This document shows, one piece after another, positions 24,905-34,164 of a stretch of DNA of 64,000 nt (position 1 is its first letter; each line of letters begins with the position of its first letter). The position numbers and the translations under genes were made by a program. The notes beneath the pieces are model-generated. The model was given only the letters and a program-made list of their open reading frames with translations, did not search any database and had not been told where the DNA came from. The DNA is from Pseudalkalibacillus berkeleyi. GTDB taxonomy: Bacteria; Bacillota; Bacilli; Bacillales; Fictibacillaceae. The stretch covers positions 2,108,001-2,172,000 of the forward strand of contig NZ_JAKIJS010000001.1 in the NCBI RefSeq assembly GCF_021608225.1, read 5' to 3'.

Positions 24905-26704
24905 ATGCCAGATTGGTCGTATCATACATTTTTTAAACCGGCTTTATTTAAACTCACACCTAGAAAAGCGAGGTCTCTCACACTCCAAACAATGAACCGT
25001 TTAGTTACCTTACCTTTTGGTCATCATATCATTGAATTTTTCGGACATATGGCTCCGTCCAAAGCAATTTCTGCACATATCTGTGGTGTTGAAACTGCAA
25101 GTCCAATCGGAGTAAGTGGACAAGTTGACCCTAAACTTGAGGGCACACGTGCATTATCTAAATTGGGATTTGGTTATTTAGAAGTTGGACCTATAAGCCT
25201 TGAACCCGCAACAAAACAGGAAATCGTTTTACATAAAAAAGGAGAAGAAATCGGATACAGCCATCTTCATGAAAACCTTGGGGTTGAGAATACAATTGAT
25301 GCGCTATCTAGATCAGCCCCTGACATACCAGTTCTAATTAAAATTAGTGACGAGTCTACTGGGAAGATCGTTACGCTTATTAAAAAGTTAGAGCCTTTTG
25401 CCGATTGGTTTGTCGTTGACTCAACGATAGATCTCCCTGCGATTCGTGAAGCGACTTCTACGCCTATCTTTGTCGGTGTAAGTGATCAAAAACAATTGGA
25501 TGAGGTAGAAATAGAAGATTTTGACGGTATCTACTTACCGGAAGGCGTTCATAACCGGATTGGACAATTTGAGCTAGAGACGAAAATAGAAATGATTAAA
25601 ACCGTTCAACCATCTGGCAAACCGATCATAGCTTCCGGTGGAGTGCATCAGCCTTCAGATGCACTAGATTTAATTGATGCTGGGGCTGATTTAGTAAACA
25701 TACATAGTGGCTTTATCTTTTATGGACCAGGGCTGCCGAAACGAATAAATGAAGCAATAGCATATAGATATCAGGAATCTCCTCTAAATCAAAAGGGCTG
25801 GTTCGCAAGTTTTTTAATGGGTTTTGGCGTTTTATTAGCTGGGTTCATTGCTTCATTCGTTGGGTTAACAGATGTTCTTCTCGCTCCAGATGAGCGCTTT
25901 CTCGGTATGTCTAAGGAAGAAATTCAAGAATTCAGTGAGCACTTATTTAAGTTTATGTCTCATGACCGGATTAGTCTTGCCGGCGTAATGATATCAGCTG
26001 GCTTTCTATACATGATGCTCGCCTATTTCGGAATACGAGTCGGTCAGCACTGGGCTAGAAAGGTGTTTTACATTGCTGCAACTTTAGGATTCTTAAATTT
26101 TTTCTATTTCATTGGTTTCGGCTATCTTGATCCCATTCATTTGTTGTACAACGCATTAATATTACCCTTTTTCATCTATGGCTTTATTCAAACGCGCAAC
26201 ATGCCGCATGGAAGTCATGGCCAAAACCTCCATAATAGTAGAGCCTGGCGGAAGAGTCAGTTCGGTCAGACGATGTTCATCATACTTGGAGGAGCTTTCC
26301 TCACTGCGGGAATGGTCATTTCATTTATTGGGGTGACCGATGTATTCGTGAAAGAGGATCTCGGATTTCTACAACTAGAGCCAAATGAAATTCACGAACA
26401 CAATCATCAATTCATTTCTTTAATCGCTCATGACCGTGCAGGATTCGGTGGTGCATTAATTTCAGCAGGAATTTTAATCATGCTTATAGCCATGTGGGGA
26501 TTTCGCGAGGGAGAAAAGTGGATTTGGTGGACATTGACTGTAGGTGGCATTCCTGGGTTTGCAGCTGGTATCGGCATCCATTATCATATCGGTTATGTTG
26601 ATCAGTATCATCTGGCTCCTGCATACTTTGCCATTCTACTCTACCTACTAGGTGTCATTTATTCTTACTCCTATTTAATGACTGCAAAGCGCTCTCCAGA
26701 ATGA
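24905..26704 (+). CDS. DHOD-like domain fused to a duplicated membrane domain
   Basis: 599 residues from the ATG with AAGGAG nine bases upstream. The N-terminal 290 residues resemble the dihydroorotate dehydrogenase TIM barrel: an SPIGVSGQVDP start and the FMN phosphate site IASGGV plus DLVNIHSGFIFYGPGLPKRIN. The usual DHOD substrate loop with its catalytic residue is not recognisable, so activity may differ. The C-terminal half is membrane-bound and contains two related modules, each with a G-x-TDV helix end, an E-I-x-E stretch, HDR, ISAG and a later GY-x-D-x-x-HL motif. Monocistronic. Confidence 0.75.
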   Translation: MPDWSYHTFFKPALFKLTPRKARSLTLQTMNRLVTLPFGHHIIEFFGHMAPSKAISAHICGVETASPIGVSGQVDPKLEGTRALSKLGFGYLEVGPISLEPATKQEIVLHKKGEEIGYSHLHENLGVENTIDALSRSAPDIPVLIKISDESTGKIVTLIKKLEPFADWFVVDSTIDLPAIREATSTPIFVGVSDQKQLDEVEIEDFDGIYLPEGVHNRIGQFELETKIEMIKTVQPSGKPIIASGGVHQPSDALDLIDAGADLVNIHSGFIFYGPGLPKRINEAIAYRYQESPLNQKGWFASFLMGFGVLLAGFIASFVGLTDVLLAPDERFLGMSKEEIQEFSEHLFKFMSHDRISLAGVMISAGFLYMMLAYFGIRVGQHWARKVFYIAATLGFLNFFYFIGFGYLDPIHLLYNALILPFFIYGFIQTRNMPHGSHGQNLHNSRAWRKSQFGQTMFIILGGAFLTAGMVISFIGVTDVFVKEDLGFLQLEPNEIHEHNHQFISLIAHDRAGFGGALISAGILIMLIAMWGFREGEKWIWWTLTVGGIPGFAAGIGIHYHIGYVDQYHLAPAYFAILLYLLGVIYSYSYLMTAKRSPE

Positions 26705-26715
26705 AGAGCGCTTTA
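26688..26715. terminator. Bidirectional terminator
   Basis: AAAGCGCTC and GAGCGCTTT form a 9-bp stem across the end of the fusion gene. It lies between convergent genes. Confidence 0.7.
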
Positions 26716-26719
26716 TGAT

Positions 26720-27043
26720 TTATGAAGTAAAATAAGGTAGATAGTAGATAAATGTAATTACACCACTAGTCAGCAAATACACAATAGATCCGATCATGAA
26801 TGGGTTAAACTGAATCTTAAAAGTCTTCATTTCCCCTGTACTAATCCCAGTAGTCCCTTTAATCGTTGCATCCATCATATTGGTCGATCGATTTAACCCT
26901 AACAATACGAACCATACAATTCCAAACATTAGTAAACCACATAGAAACATTGACTCCATGAAACTCCATCCTACTAGCTTAGAAAACAACCAAGATACGG
27001 CACCGTTAAAAGCAATCGTAACTAGAATAAATAAATATCTCAT
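26720..27043 (-). CDS. Small integral membrane protein (DUF3899-like)
   Basis: 107 residues from the ATG at 27043, chosen because GGTGGGGGTTAC precedes it; an in-frame ATG 20 codons earlier lacks an RBS. Three hydrophobic segments at about 3-22, 28-50 and 82-105. The layout resembles DUF3899 proteins of Bacilli. Function unknown. Confidence 0.55.
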   Translation of the reverse strand: MRYLFILVTIAFNGAVSWLFSKLVGWSFMESMFLCGLLMFGIVWFVLLGLNRSTNMMDATIKGTTGISTGEMKTFKIQFNPFMIGSIVYLLTSGVITFIYYLPYFTS

Positions 27044-27114
27044 GTAACCCCCACCTTTTATGTATTTAATGATTTTACGAAAATAGATGGTGTAAGGTTT
27101 CAATTTTTTCCAAT

Positions 27115-27612
27115 TTATATAGGTGTAGCTTTATTGCCTTTAATCGCATTAATAATTCTAAGTCCGTCAGATGGTAAGCCCGCGTAAGATTTCATCCAAT
27201 TAGGATATCGGATTGGAATAATGGTCATGAAAAACAAATAGAAATTAAACAAGCTAATAGCAGCAACGAAATTTCTCATCGAACCATCCATTAACTGAGA
27301 GAAAGATAGGATGATCGTTAATGTAGCAAGGATGAAGGACAGAATCGGACCTCCTGCAGCGACGATAATTTGTTGTCTATAACTTAGAGGATATTCTACG
27401 GTTCTAATAGATCCAAAATAAGCCCACTTAATATGGAAGCGGATCCTACCAAGCTTGAAGGACTCACGATTTGAACGGTCATTTGGTCCGAGGAATACAA
27501 TCGCATTGGAATTAGACGACAGTAGGACACCTATTGCATGTCCAATTTCATGCAAAAGAACAGATATCGGAATGACTAAAATATAAAATACTAAAAAGAA
27601 AATCATGTTCAT
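27115..27612 (-). CDS. M50-like site-2-protease-family protein
   Basis: 165 residues from the ATG at 27612, placed five bases after GGAGG. The zinc motif HEIGHAIG lies in the first membrane helix. GGPILSFILA is an S2P-typical loop, and the C-terminal LPSDGLRII supplies the third metal-ligand aspartate. No PDZ domain, so this is a compact intramembrane protease-like protein. The set of ligands looks complete, but the substrate is unknown. Confidence 0.75.
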   Translation of the reverse strand: MNMIFFLVFYILVIPISVLLHEIGHAIGVLLSSNSNAIVFLGPNDRSNRESFKLGRIRFHIKWAYFGSIRTVEYPLSYRQQIIVAAGGPILSFILATLTIILSFSQLMDGSMRNFVAAISLFNFYLFFMTIIPIRYPNWMKSYAGLPSDGLRIINAIKGNKATPI

Positions 27613-27662
27613 AAGATCCTCCACTCACTTAAAGGAGCTTTTATTGTAATACTTCCTATTCG

Positions 27663-28220
27663 TTATTTGTTTTCTTTAACTATCTTTTCAACATAATTCC
27701 ATGCATCATTAATTTTAAAATTTTCATCTAAGTGGAAGTTCATTTGAAATGAACCGTTTTTTACGTTAAACGAACTAGATAAAATGTGATTGTTATTTTG
27801 TTTCTTTTCAATGTACTCTACGGTTACGCCATTCATATCTCTTACCTTTGAGTTGTTCATACTGTTTTTAAAATTACTAACTGACACATTTATGTTTGGC
27901 TTTCCTTCATAAGGACCATAAATATATTCTTGCTGCTGTTCATCATGTTTTGTTTCTAATTTTTCACCTAGTTCACCTGCATATGATACTAAAACAACAT
28001 GGCGGTCTCCGTTTGGCTCGCCTGGGTTAATCTCAGGTGGGTATTCCAAACTAATATTATTTACTTTATAGTTATCTATATCTGGGAAAGAAACGTCAAA
28101 CCCGATGTGATCTTTAATTTTTGTTTGAATATCATCTGTGAAAACCGCTTCACTTTGATTGGAACAAGCAATCAATACGAATAACATAAAGATTCCAAAG
28201 AACTTTATTGATTTACTCAT
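27663..28220 (-). CDS. Hypothetical lipoprotein
   Basis: 185 residues with a lipobox signal peptide (LIAC, cysteine 19) and a soluble domain in which GEPNGDRHVVLVSY and FQMNFHLDE form beta-strand patterns. GAGGGGGTATCT precedes the ATG. No recognised family; probably a membrane-anchored extracytoplasmic protein. Confidence 0.68.
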   Translation of the reverse strand: MSKSIKFFGIFMLFVLIACSNQSEAVFTDDIQTKIKDHIGFDVSFPDIDNYKVNNISLEYPPEINPGEPNGDRHVVLVSYAGELGEKLETKHDEQQQEYIYGPYEGKPNINVSVSNFKNSMNNSKVRDMNGVTVEYIEKKQNNNHILSSSFNVKNGSFQMNFHLDENFKINDAWNYVEKIVKENK

Positions 28221-28267
28221 AGATACCCCCTCGTATTATTAACTAGCACTTTATGTATCTATAGACA

Positions 28268-28612
28268 TCATCTCGATTCTTCACTTTCTTTTCCGTTTGT
28301 ACTCCATGTTTCCATATGGAAGTCTTCTAGATAATTATCTTTTCCTATCTTTTCAAATATCTTCTTTTCCTCATTGAATTCTAATATGAGTATATCTCCT
28401 CTATTACCTGAATGAAGCTTTGTTTCTATTATTGCAATTCGATTCTCTCCGAGTTGTACTACCCGCTCCCCTTCATCCACAACTTGATAAGAATCATGAG
28501 AGTGGTTGTCGGGCATTTGGTTTACATCAAGTGATGGAACAGGTTTCAACGCAATGAAAATTAAACAAATTAATATCCCAATGAAAATATTTCTATTAGA
28601 CCTTTCTGGCAC
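28268..28612 (-). CDS. Hypothetical membrane-anchored small protein
   Basis: 114 residues from a GTG eight bases after GGGGG. An N-terminal anchor (NIFIGILICLIFIALKP) is followed by a polar beta-rich domain with a VVQLGENRIAIIE strand pair. No family is recognised. It precedes the lipoprotein gene on the same strand with a short gap. Confidence 0.58.
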   Translation of the reverse strand: MPERSNRNIFIGILICLIFIALKPVPSLDVNQMPDNHSHDSYQVVDEGERVVQLGENRIAIIETKLHSGNRGDILILEFNEEKKIFEKIGKDNYLEDFHMETWSTNGKESEESR

Positions 28613-28660
28613 TTTCTTTTCCCCCTAATGATTTTCAAGATCATCTATGTCTATAAAATA

Positions 28661-28691
28661 GTGCCACAAAAGGCAAACCAATTTGTGGCAC
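28661..28691 (-). terminator. Terminator of the ABC transporter operon
   Basis: GTGCCACAAA and TTTGTGGCAC form a 10-bp stem just past the permease stop. Confidence 0.7.
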
Positions 28692-28700
28692 AAATTCTTC

Positions 28701-29645
28701 TTATATACTAATATCTCGCTTTTGGAAGAAGACAAAAGTAAGAATCATAAAAATTACATAATACACGGATAAGATTAACAGCGATATTGGCAATGTAATA
28801 TCTCCTAAAATATGATCCTGTAGCGCATAAACCGTTAAATCGAGATGCGGAAAGATCAAAAATTTTGCCCATTCGTATTTCTCTGCCAAAAAGACAATTA
28901 ATCCGCCTAGTGTTGAAGATACAAATAATACAAAGATTCCAATACCGACAGCCAACGCCTGACTTTTGAATAATGTGGAGAGCATAAAGGCAATTGCTGT
29001 AATGATCAACAAACTTGGAAGGTAATAGACCATCTTCAAGAAGAACTGCGGACCTAGTTCCGCTACCTTTTCTCCTTCTAAAGTATATTCAAAGAATTTA
29101 GCTGAAAAATCCCCATTACCGAATGTGATTAATCCAACTAGATAGCCAGAAACAATGAGTGTTACGACTAAAATTAATGAATAAATGATCAATGATAAAT
29201 ATTTAGAAAGTAGAATGGACCATCTTGGATGTGGCCTAATTAACAGCTGCTTAATTGTCCCATCAGCAAATTCAGAAGACACACTTGCACTGCATACAAT
29301 TACAGCAAGTAACGTCACCAGCGTAGTCATACCATATATAACATCATTCATAAAATGCCAATTACTTACTGCGGTAGGGTTAATGTTTTCATCAAGACTT
29401 TTCTGCTTTTGTTCAATTTCATTGTTAATAAATTGTTTTTTTTCTTTTGGTGCCTCATTTGCTTCCTTCTGTAATTGCTCAATTTCTGCCTTCATACTCG
29501 CCTTCCAATTATCATCTTGTTCACCTGTAGCTGCATTGTATATGATACCGCTCGCAATGACCCCTATTACAATGATAATGAGATAGATCCAGCTCGATTT
29601 CTTTTGGAACAGTTTCATAAGTTCATTACGGACTAAGGAAATCAT
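28701..29645 (-). CDS. ABC transporter permease (ABC-2 type)
   Basis: 314 residues with an N-terminal helix (18-38), a large charged external loop (about 45-100, rich in E and K), then five helices from 100 on. The SSEFADGTIKQLLIRPHPRWSILLSKYL segment is the cytoplasmic coupling motif of the YhaP/LtnF-like ABC-2 group. It forms an exporter with the ATPase encoded directly upstream (start overlaps its TGA). Substrate unknown; lantibiotic-immunity-type exporters share this architecture. Confidence 0.85.
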   Translation of the reverse strand: MISLVRNELMKLFQKKSSWIYLIIIVIGVIASGIIYNAATGEQDDNWKASMKAEIEQLQKEANEAPKEKKQFINNEIEQKQKSLDENINPTAVSNWHFMNDVIYGMTTLVTLLAVIVCSASVSSEFADGTIKQLLIRPHPRWSILLSKYLSLIIYSLILVVTLIVSGYLVGLITFGNGDFSAKFFEYTLEGEKVAELGPQFFLKMVYYLPSLLIITAIAFMLSTLFKSQALAVGIGIFVLFVSSTLGGLIVFLAEKYEWAKFLIFPHLDLTVYALQDHILGDITLPISLLILSVYYVIFMILTFVFFQKRDISI

Positions 29646-30577
29646 TTCACTTCCTCCCTTGCGCCTTTGTTTGTTATTTCAAAAAAGCGGTCTTCAAGTG
29701 AAGCTTCTACTCTATTAATGCCATAGACATTGATATCATTTGAGATTAATGTCCTATTAATTGTACTTATGTCAGCTCGGTTTACGTTGACCGAGAACTG
29801 GTGGTCTGAGAGTACTTTGACGCTTAAAGCTTCCATTTTCTCTTTCACAACCTCTACTGCTTCTTCAGAGTTGTCCACCTCAAAGACGACTTCTTTCGCT
29901 TCATCGATTTCCATCGTTTCTTTCATGGAAGAAATATGTATGAGCTTACCTTTTTCAAGGATTGCAAATCGATCACACATAAGCTGCATTTCAGATAACA
30001 GATGCGAGGAAACGAGGACTGAAATTCCATCACGCGCAAGCATATGTAAATAATCTCTGAATTCTCTAATACCCTGAGGGTCCAATCCATTTGTTGGCTC
30101 ATCTAGAATAAGCAGTGACGGATTATGTAATAACGCTTGAGCCACTCCGAGCCTTTGCCTCATTCCAAGGGAATATGTTTTAACCTTTTGATGAATGACA
30201 TCTTCTAATTTTACTAATTTAGCAACCTCATTAATCCGTTCATCTGACACTTTTTTAAGTGCCATATTTGCATAATGCTTTAAATTTTTGTACCCACTCA
30301 TATACTTGTAAAACTCGGGGTTTTCAACAATGGCACCCATCTCACTCATTGTCTCTTTAAATTGTTCATCAAGGTTATTTCCATTTATGATTACTGCTCC
30401 GTCTGTTCGATTGATTAAGCTTACAATCATACGAATAATGGTTGTTTTTCCTGCACCATTAGGGCCTAATAGTCCAAAAATTTCCCCCTTATTCACACTG
30501 AAACTAACTTGATCTACTACTTTTTTCTTACCAATGACCTTCGTCAACGATTGTACTTCTAAAGCGTATGCCGTCAT
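29642..30577 (-). CDS. ABC transporter ATP-binding protein
   Basis: 311 residues from the ATG at 30577, preceded by GAGGGGGAAAG; an earlier in-frame start lacks an RBS. Walker A GPNGAGKTT, signature SLGMRQRLGVA, Walker B LLILDEPTNGLDP and the switch histidine in SSHLLSE are all intact. The C-terminal 80 residues form the regulatory domain seen in bacitracin- or lantibiotic-type exporters. Paired with the ABC-2 permease. Confidence 0.92.
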   Translation of the reverse strand: MTAYALEVQSLTKVIGKKKVVDQVSFSVNKGEIFGLLGPNGAGKTTIIRMIVSLINRTDGAVIINGNNLDEQFKETMSEMGAIVENPEFYKYMSGYKNLKHYANMALKKVSDERINEVAKLVKLEDVIHQKVKTYSLGMRQRLGVAQALLHNPSLLILDEPTNGLDPQGIREFRDYLHMLARDGISVLVSSHLLSEMQLMCDRFAILEKGKLIHISSMKETMEIDEAKEVVFEVDNSEEAVEVVKEKMEALSVKVLSDHQFSVNVNRADISTINRTLISNDINVYGINRVEASLEDRFFEITNKGAREEVK

Positions 30578-30770
30578 ACTTTCCCCCTCTTTCTGAAAAA
30601 ATAATAGCTTAATAAACTCACCTATAAATACGACCCAGAAGCAAAAAAGTTCCAAATTTTCACAGAAAATGTTCTTATGCTTTATGTATCAATAATTAAA
30701 TCGTCTTAAATCTTCTATAATTGGAAGAGTCACAAATGTAAGACAAACAACCATTTATAAAGGATAGTTT

Positions 30771-31325
30771 TCAATATCTTCGAATAAAGACACCAGGATA
30801 CTCAAGGATAAGTCCATCCTGATCCACTGTGATTACTGTTTCATAATCTCTACACTTGTAGTGAAACTTTCTAGTTCCACCTTCCGAATATCCTTTAAAC
30901 TTATATTGTTGTTCTAATTTCATAAACCCCAGAGTTGGAACATCAATATAGAGCACATTAAAGTTTCTTTCTTGCCCTTCCTCCCATTCAAAACGATTAA
31001 TTGGAAGAGTATTTGAAAATGGTGTCATTGATATGTCAATATCAATAATTCCGTCCATTTCAACTAATTCACTGTTATGTAAAAACCATTTTCCTTTACA
31101 ATTTGAATCCAATTGAAGTTTTTCATTAAGTTCTAAATTAATGATTTCAATACTTTTAGTAAACCACCTATTATCTGTTATCACTTCATATGAAAATTTA
31201 TACGCGTCTCGTTTGGATGTATAAAGAACCAGTCCTTCTGCTTTTATGTTTGTATCATTTTCACTGATTCTTAAGAATTCAGATCCCGACTGCTCTTTAT
31301 GTTCCCAGAAAACTTTCTTATACAA
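30771..31325 (-). CDS. Putative glycolipid-binding domain protein (PF06475-like)
   Basis: 184 residues, TTG start seven bases after AGGAGTG. All-beta pattern; the WFTKSIEII and GKWFLHNSELVEMDGIIDIDISMTPFSNTLPI segments match the family with the 'putative glycolipid-binding' barrel. No signal peptide. Function in bacteria is not established. Monocistronic or first of a short unit. Confidence 0.65.
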   Translation of the reverse strand: MYKKVFWEHKEQSGSEFLRISENDTNIKAEGLVLYTSKRDAYKFSYEVITDNRWFTKSIEIINLELNEKLQLDSNCKGKWFLHNSELVEMDGIIDIDISMTPFSNTLPINRFEWEEGQERNFNVLYIDVPTLGFMKLEQQYKFKGYSEGGTRKFHYKCRDYETVITVDQDGLILEYPGVFIRRY

Positions 31326-31403
31326 TCAATCACTCCTAAGCTCAAGTTCTTTTACTTTGTTAACTTTCATTTAAAATTACTTTTGTGATTTTCTCCTTAA
31401 TCC

Positions 31404-32498
31404 CTATAAATGATTGATTTCAAAAACTGCCTGTTCAGCTGCCAGGAGGGCACCTTCAAGATGGCCACCATATTTTGAATGAGCCTCTGTACCAGCAAAA
31501 ACAATTTTCTTTTCCCATACCTCAGATTTTGGTGGTTGACCATAGACCGGAAAATCTTTAAGCGGGTCTAAATCTTCCTCAACAGCCGTTTCGAGATCTC
31601 TGGACCAATCCTTGTATAGGATTGCCTTTACGTTTTGAGCAGAAGGACCAAAGAGTCTAACCAATTGATCTATGACCAAATTTAAAACTTTATCCTCACC
31701 CATTTCTCGGCGCGTTTTCGCTGACATGCCGAAGAATCCAAATAATGCACCAGATCCTGTTTCAGGAGAAGCATCATGGATTTCTTGTAAAGGTCCAACC
31801 CAGCTTGTTGCAAACCCAGAGAGTTCCGACTCCCTCCAAAAGGGACGCTCATAAACTGCAATTGCCTTGGCTTGCCCTGCCATCCACGTAGGTTTGCTTA
31901 TGAGGTCAGTTACTATATCTTGGGATAAGGAAGGAGAGAAATTAATATGACGCGCCACAATCCGAGGCGGCACTGCTAGGATTACAGCTCTTGCCGGAAC
32001 TTCTTTTCTCTTTCCCTCAGCACATGCTGCTTCAACCTTAATAACACCGTCTTCATCAAGTTGAATTGCTGTAACTCGCGTTTCAAGCTCAACTACACCT
32101 GTGGGAATTGTATCTTCGACAGCATTAATAAGGGACTCCACCCCACCAATGATGCGAACTGATCTTTCACTTGAGTTTTCTGGTAGTACATAACGCTCTG
32201 GCGGAATGTTATGCGATCGTTCTGAAAGCATTGCCCCTTTTGTGTACTGGGCGAACGTTCCGATCTTCAGTTCTTTTACAAGGTTGGTGATCGTGCTCTC
32301 ATACTGCGGCCAGTACCATGTCGGGCCGAGATCAAATTTTCCTAGGTCAGGTCTAATTGGATCTGATGTACTTAAGACCCTACCGCCAATCCTATCTCTT
32401 GCTTCTAGTACCTTACAGTCGATACCTTGTTTAGCAAGGAGAGACGCAGCCCGCAAGCCACTTAAACCAGCACCAACAATGACTACAGGATTGTTCAA
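31404..32498 (-). CDS. Flavin monoamine oxidase-like FAD-dependent oxidoreductase
   Basis: 364 residues from a TTG with AGGAGG seven bases upstream; the ATG twelve codons earlier has no RBS. N-terminal dinucleotide fold VVIVGAGLSGLRAASLLAKQG, followed by LEARDRIGGRVLS. The C-terminal FAD site is FAGTEAHSKYGGHLEGALLAAEQA. These are hallmarks of the amine-oxidase/phytoene-desaturase superfamily. It is shorter than typical monoamine oxidases (about 450), so the substrate domain is reduced. Substrate unknown. Confidence 0.82.
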   Translation of the reverse strand: MNNPVVIVGAGLSGLRAASLLAKQGIDCKVLEARDRIGGRVLSTSDPIRPDLGKFDLGPTWYWPQYESTITNLVKELKIGTFAQYTKGAMLSERSHNIPPERYVLPENSSERSVRIIGGVESLINAVEDTIPTGVVELETRVTAIQLDEDGVIKVEAACAEGKRKEVPARAVILAVPPRIVARHINFSPSLSQDIVTDLISKPTWMAGQAKAIAVYERPFWRESELSGFATSWVGPLQEIHDASPETGSGALFGFFGMSAKTRREMGEDKVLNLVIDQLVRLFGPSAQNVKAILYKDWSRDLETAVEEDLDPLKDFPVYGQPPKSEVWEKKIVFAGTEAHSKYGGHLEGALLAAEQAVFEINHL

Positions 32499-32551
32499 CT
32501 TCCTTCCTCCTTCCAATGATGTATAAAATTCCATTTAAACTTAATAATCTC

Positions 32552-33547
32552 TTACAGTATCCAATTCTCAATACAATAAACTTTTTTATCTCCCGCATCT
32601 AACTTTACTTTCTTCCCTATAGCTAAGGGGTGCATCGGATGAGTATGACATGTATCGAAATCAGCTAGTACAGGCACATCCACACCATCCAATTGTTCTA
32701 GGAGTAGATCTAATGGCGTCTTCCTTGTATCTAAATCATCATAACATTCATGTTTTCCTAAAATGATGCCCGACACTTTATTAAAAAGCCCATGCATTTT
32801 CAACATAGCAAAATTCTTTTCTACTGTTGCAGCATTTTTCCCACAATCTTCTATTAAAAGAATGTCCCCATAATTAATAGTTGGGAAATACTCGGTGCCA
32901 ATAAAACCATACATGGCATTAACATTTCCTCCGATTAATCGACCCTCTGCAACACCTGGTATTCCAGTTATCCATTCATTTTGATATAACGTTTTTTCAG
33001 TTGTTTTTTCCAGCCAGTTTACAGGTTCATCAGACCAGTATGGAGGCATCGGTATTTCATATGGTATTTTTTCTTTATACGTAAAATAGTTTTCAAAGTA
33101 ACGATATGTATCATTCACTAGTGGTTCAAATTCACCAAAAGATGGAATGAGAGCGGGTCCATAATAAGTAGAGATATTCGTCTTAGCAAATAGCGCCAAA
33201 ATAATCGCTGTTGCGTCTGAATATCCTACAACCATCTTTGGGTTTTGCTTGAACGCTTCATAATCGATATAGGGCAACATGCTGTTAGAGTTTGTCCCAC
33301 CAATCGTGGACATAATCATGTTGATTTCTGGATTTCTGAGTAATTCATTTAATTCTAGTGCCCGTTCTTTAGGTGAACCCGAACGATAAACTTCGGATTT
33401 CCCCGTCAAACTACCTTCTACAATAACAAAGCCCTTCTTTTCCAAAAAAGACTTGGCACGTTCGAAACGTGGCTTTGCTGTAACCGTTGCAGGTGAAGAT
33501 GGAGTAAAGATTCCTATCTTATCTCCTTTTTGTAATACTGATGTCAA
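32552..33547 (-). CDS. S66-family LD-carboxypeptidase/MccF-like protein
   Basis: 331 residues from a TTG at 33547, about 11 bases after GGAAGG. The frame stays open for 35 codons upstream, but the homologous region starts at LQKGDKIGIFTPSSP. The nucleophile elbow is VVGYSDATAI, with MSTIGGTNSNSMLPYID before it and a C-terminal THPMHPLAIG histidine region. S66 enzymes trim murein tetrapeptides or cleave microcin-type aminoacyl adenylates. Cytoplasmic by sequence. Confidence 0.8.
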   Translation of the reverse strand: MTSVLQKGDKIGIFTPSSPATVTAKPRFERAKSFLEKKGFVIVEGSLTGKSEVYRSGSPKERALELNELLRNPEINMIMSTIGGTNSNSMLPYIDYEAFKQNPKMVVGYSDATAIILALFAKTNISTYYGPALIPSFGEFEPLVNDTYRYFENYFTYKEKIPYEIPMPPYWSDEPVNWLEKTTEKTLYQNEWITGIPGVAEGRLIGGNVNAMYGFIGTEYFPTINYGDILLIEDCGKNAATVEKNFAMLKMHGLFNKVSGIILGKHECYDDLDTRKTPLDLLLEQLDGVDVPVLADFDTCHTHPMHPLAIGKKVKLDAGDKKVYCIENWIL

Positions 33548-33707
33548 AACAATCAAATCCTTCCATGATTTTAAATAAGATCGATATCTTTGTAACGAAG
33601 TAATTCCAATTATTTCAAAACGATCTGCATTCCGCAATAAAAATTTACACAAAAAAGAAGCTCATCCTTTTTAGGAATCGCCCTTTCATTGAAAAGCATC
33701 TAAATAA

Positions 33708-33971
33708 TTAGCAAATTGAATGGATACTTTTAATAAATTTACCACTTTGGTCATCAATATGGTCAATACCACTCTCACAGTTTTCGATATTTTCCCATTC
33801 AACTACATACTTTCCTCTTTTATGATTCACTTCTATTATTTTACCTCCAGGATGCCGTTCAATTACGATTGATTCTACTTCTTCTATTGATATTTTTGAA
33901 TCCGAATTTTCACAGCCATTGGAGATGAAAAGTATAAAGACAAATAAAATACTAAAACCAATTTTCTTCAT
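33708..33971 (-). CDS. Small lipoprotein-like protein
   Basis: 87 residues. The signal sequence ends in FISNGC (cysteine 20, a loose lipobox); a short PepSY-like domain follows (EEVESIVIERHPGGKIIEVNHKRGKYVVEWEN). AAGGGGGAT precedes the ATG. PepSY-type domains often inhibit or bind peptidases; the assignment rests on the I-x-x-V-x-x-x-G-K-Y-V-V-E pattern only. Confidence 0.55.
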   Translation of the reverse strand: MKKIGFSILFVFILFISNGCENSDSKISIEEVESIVIERHPGGKIIEVNHKRGKYVVEWENIENCESGIDHIDDQSGKFIKSIHSIC

Positions 33972-34118
33972 TTTATCCCCCTTTATCTAGACCAAAATTA
34001 TTGAAACTTAGAAACCAAAAAGAAAAACATTCTAATCCTTCTACCATTTAAGCTTTTTCCATCCGTCAAAATAGGTTTTTACGATTTTCACGGTACGAAA
34101 GGACTCATTGTGATTAAA

Positions 34119-34154
34119 TAAAAAACACGTATCTCTGTGTGAGTTACGTGTTTT
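34119..34154 (-). terminator. Terminator of ccpA
   Basis: On the minus strand AAAACACGTA pairs with TACGTGTTTT around a 13-nt loop, followed by TTATTTAAT, just past the ccpA stop. Confidence 0.85.
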
Positions 34155-34164
34155 CGCCGTCTTG

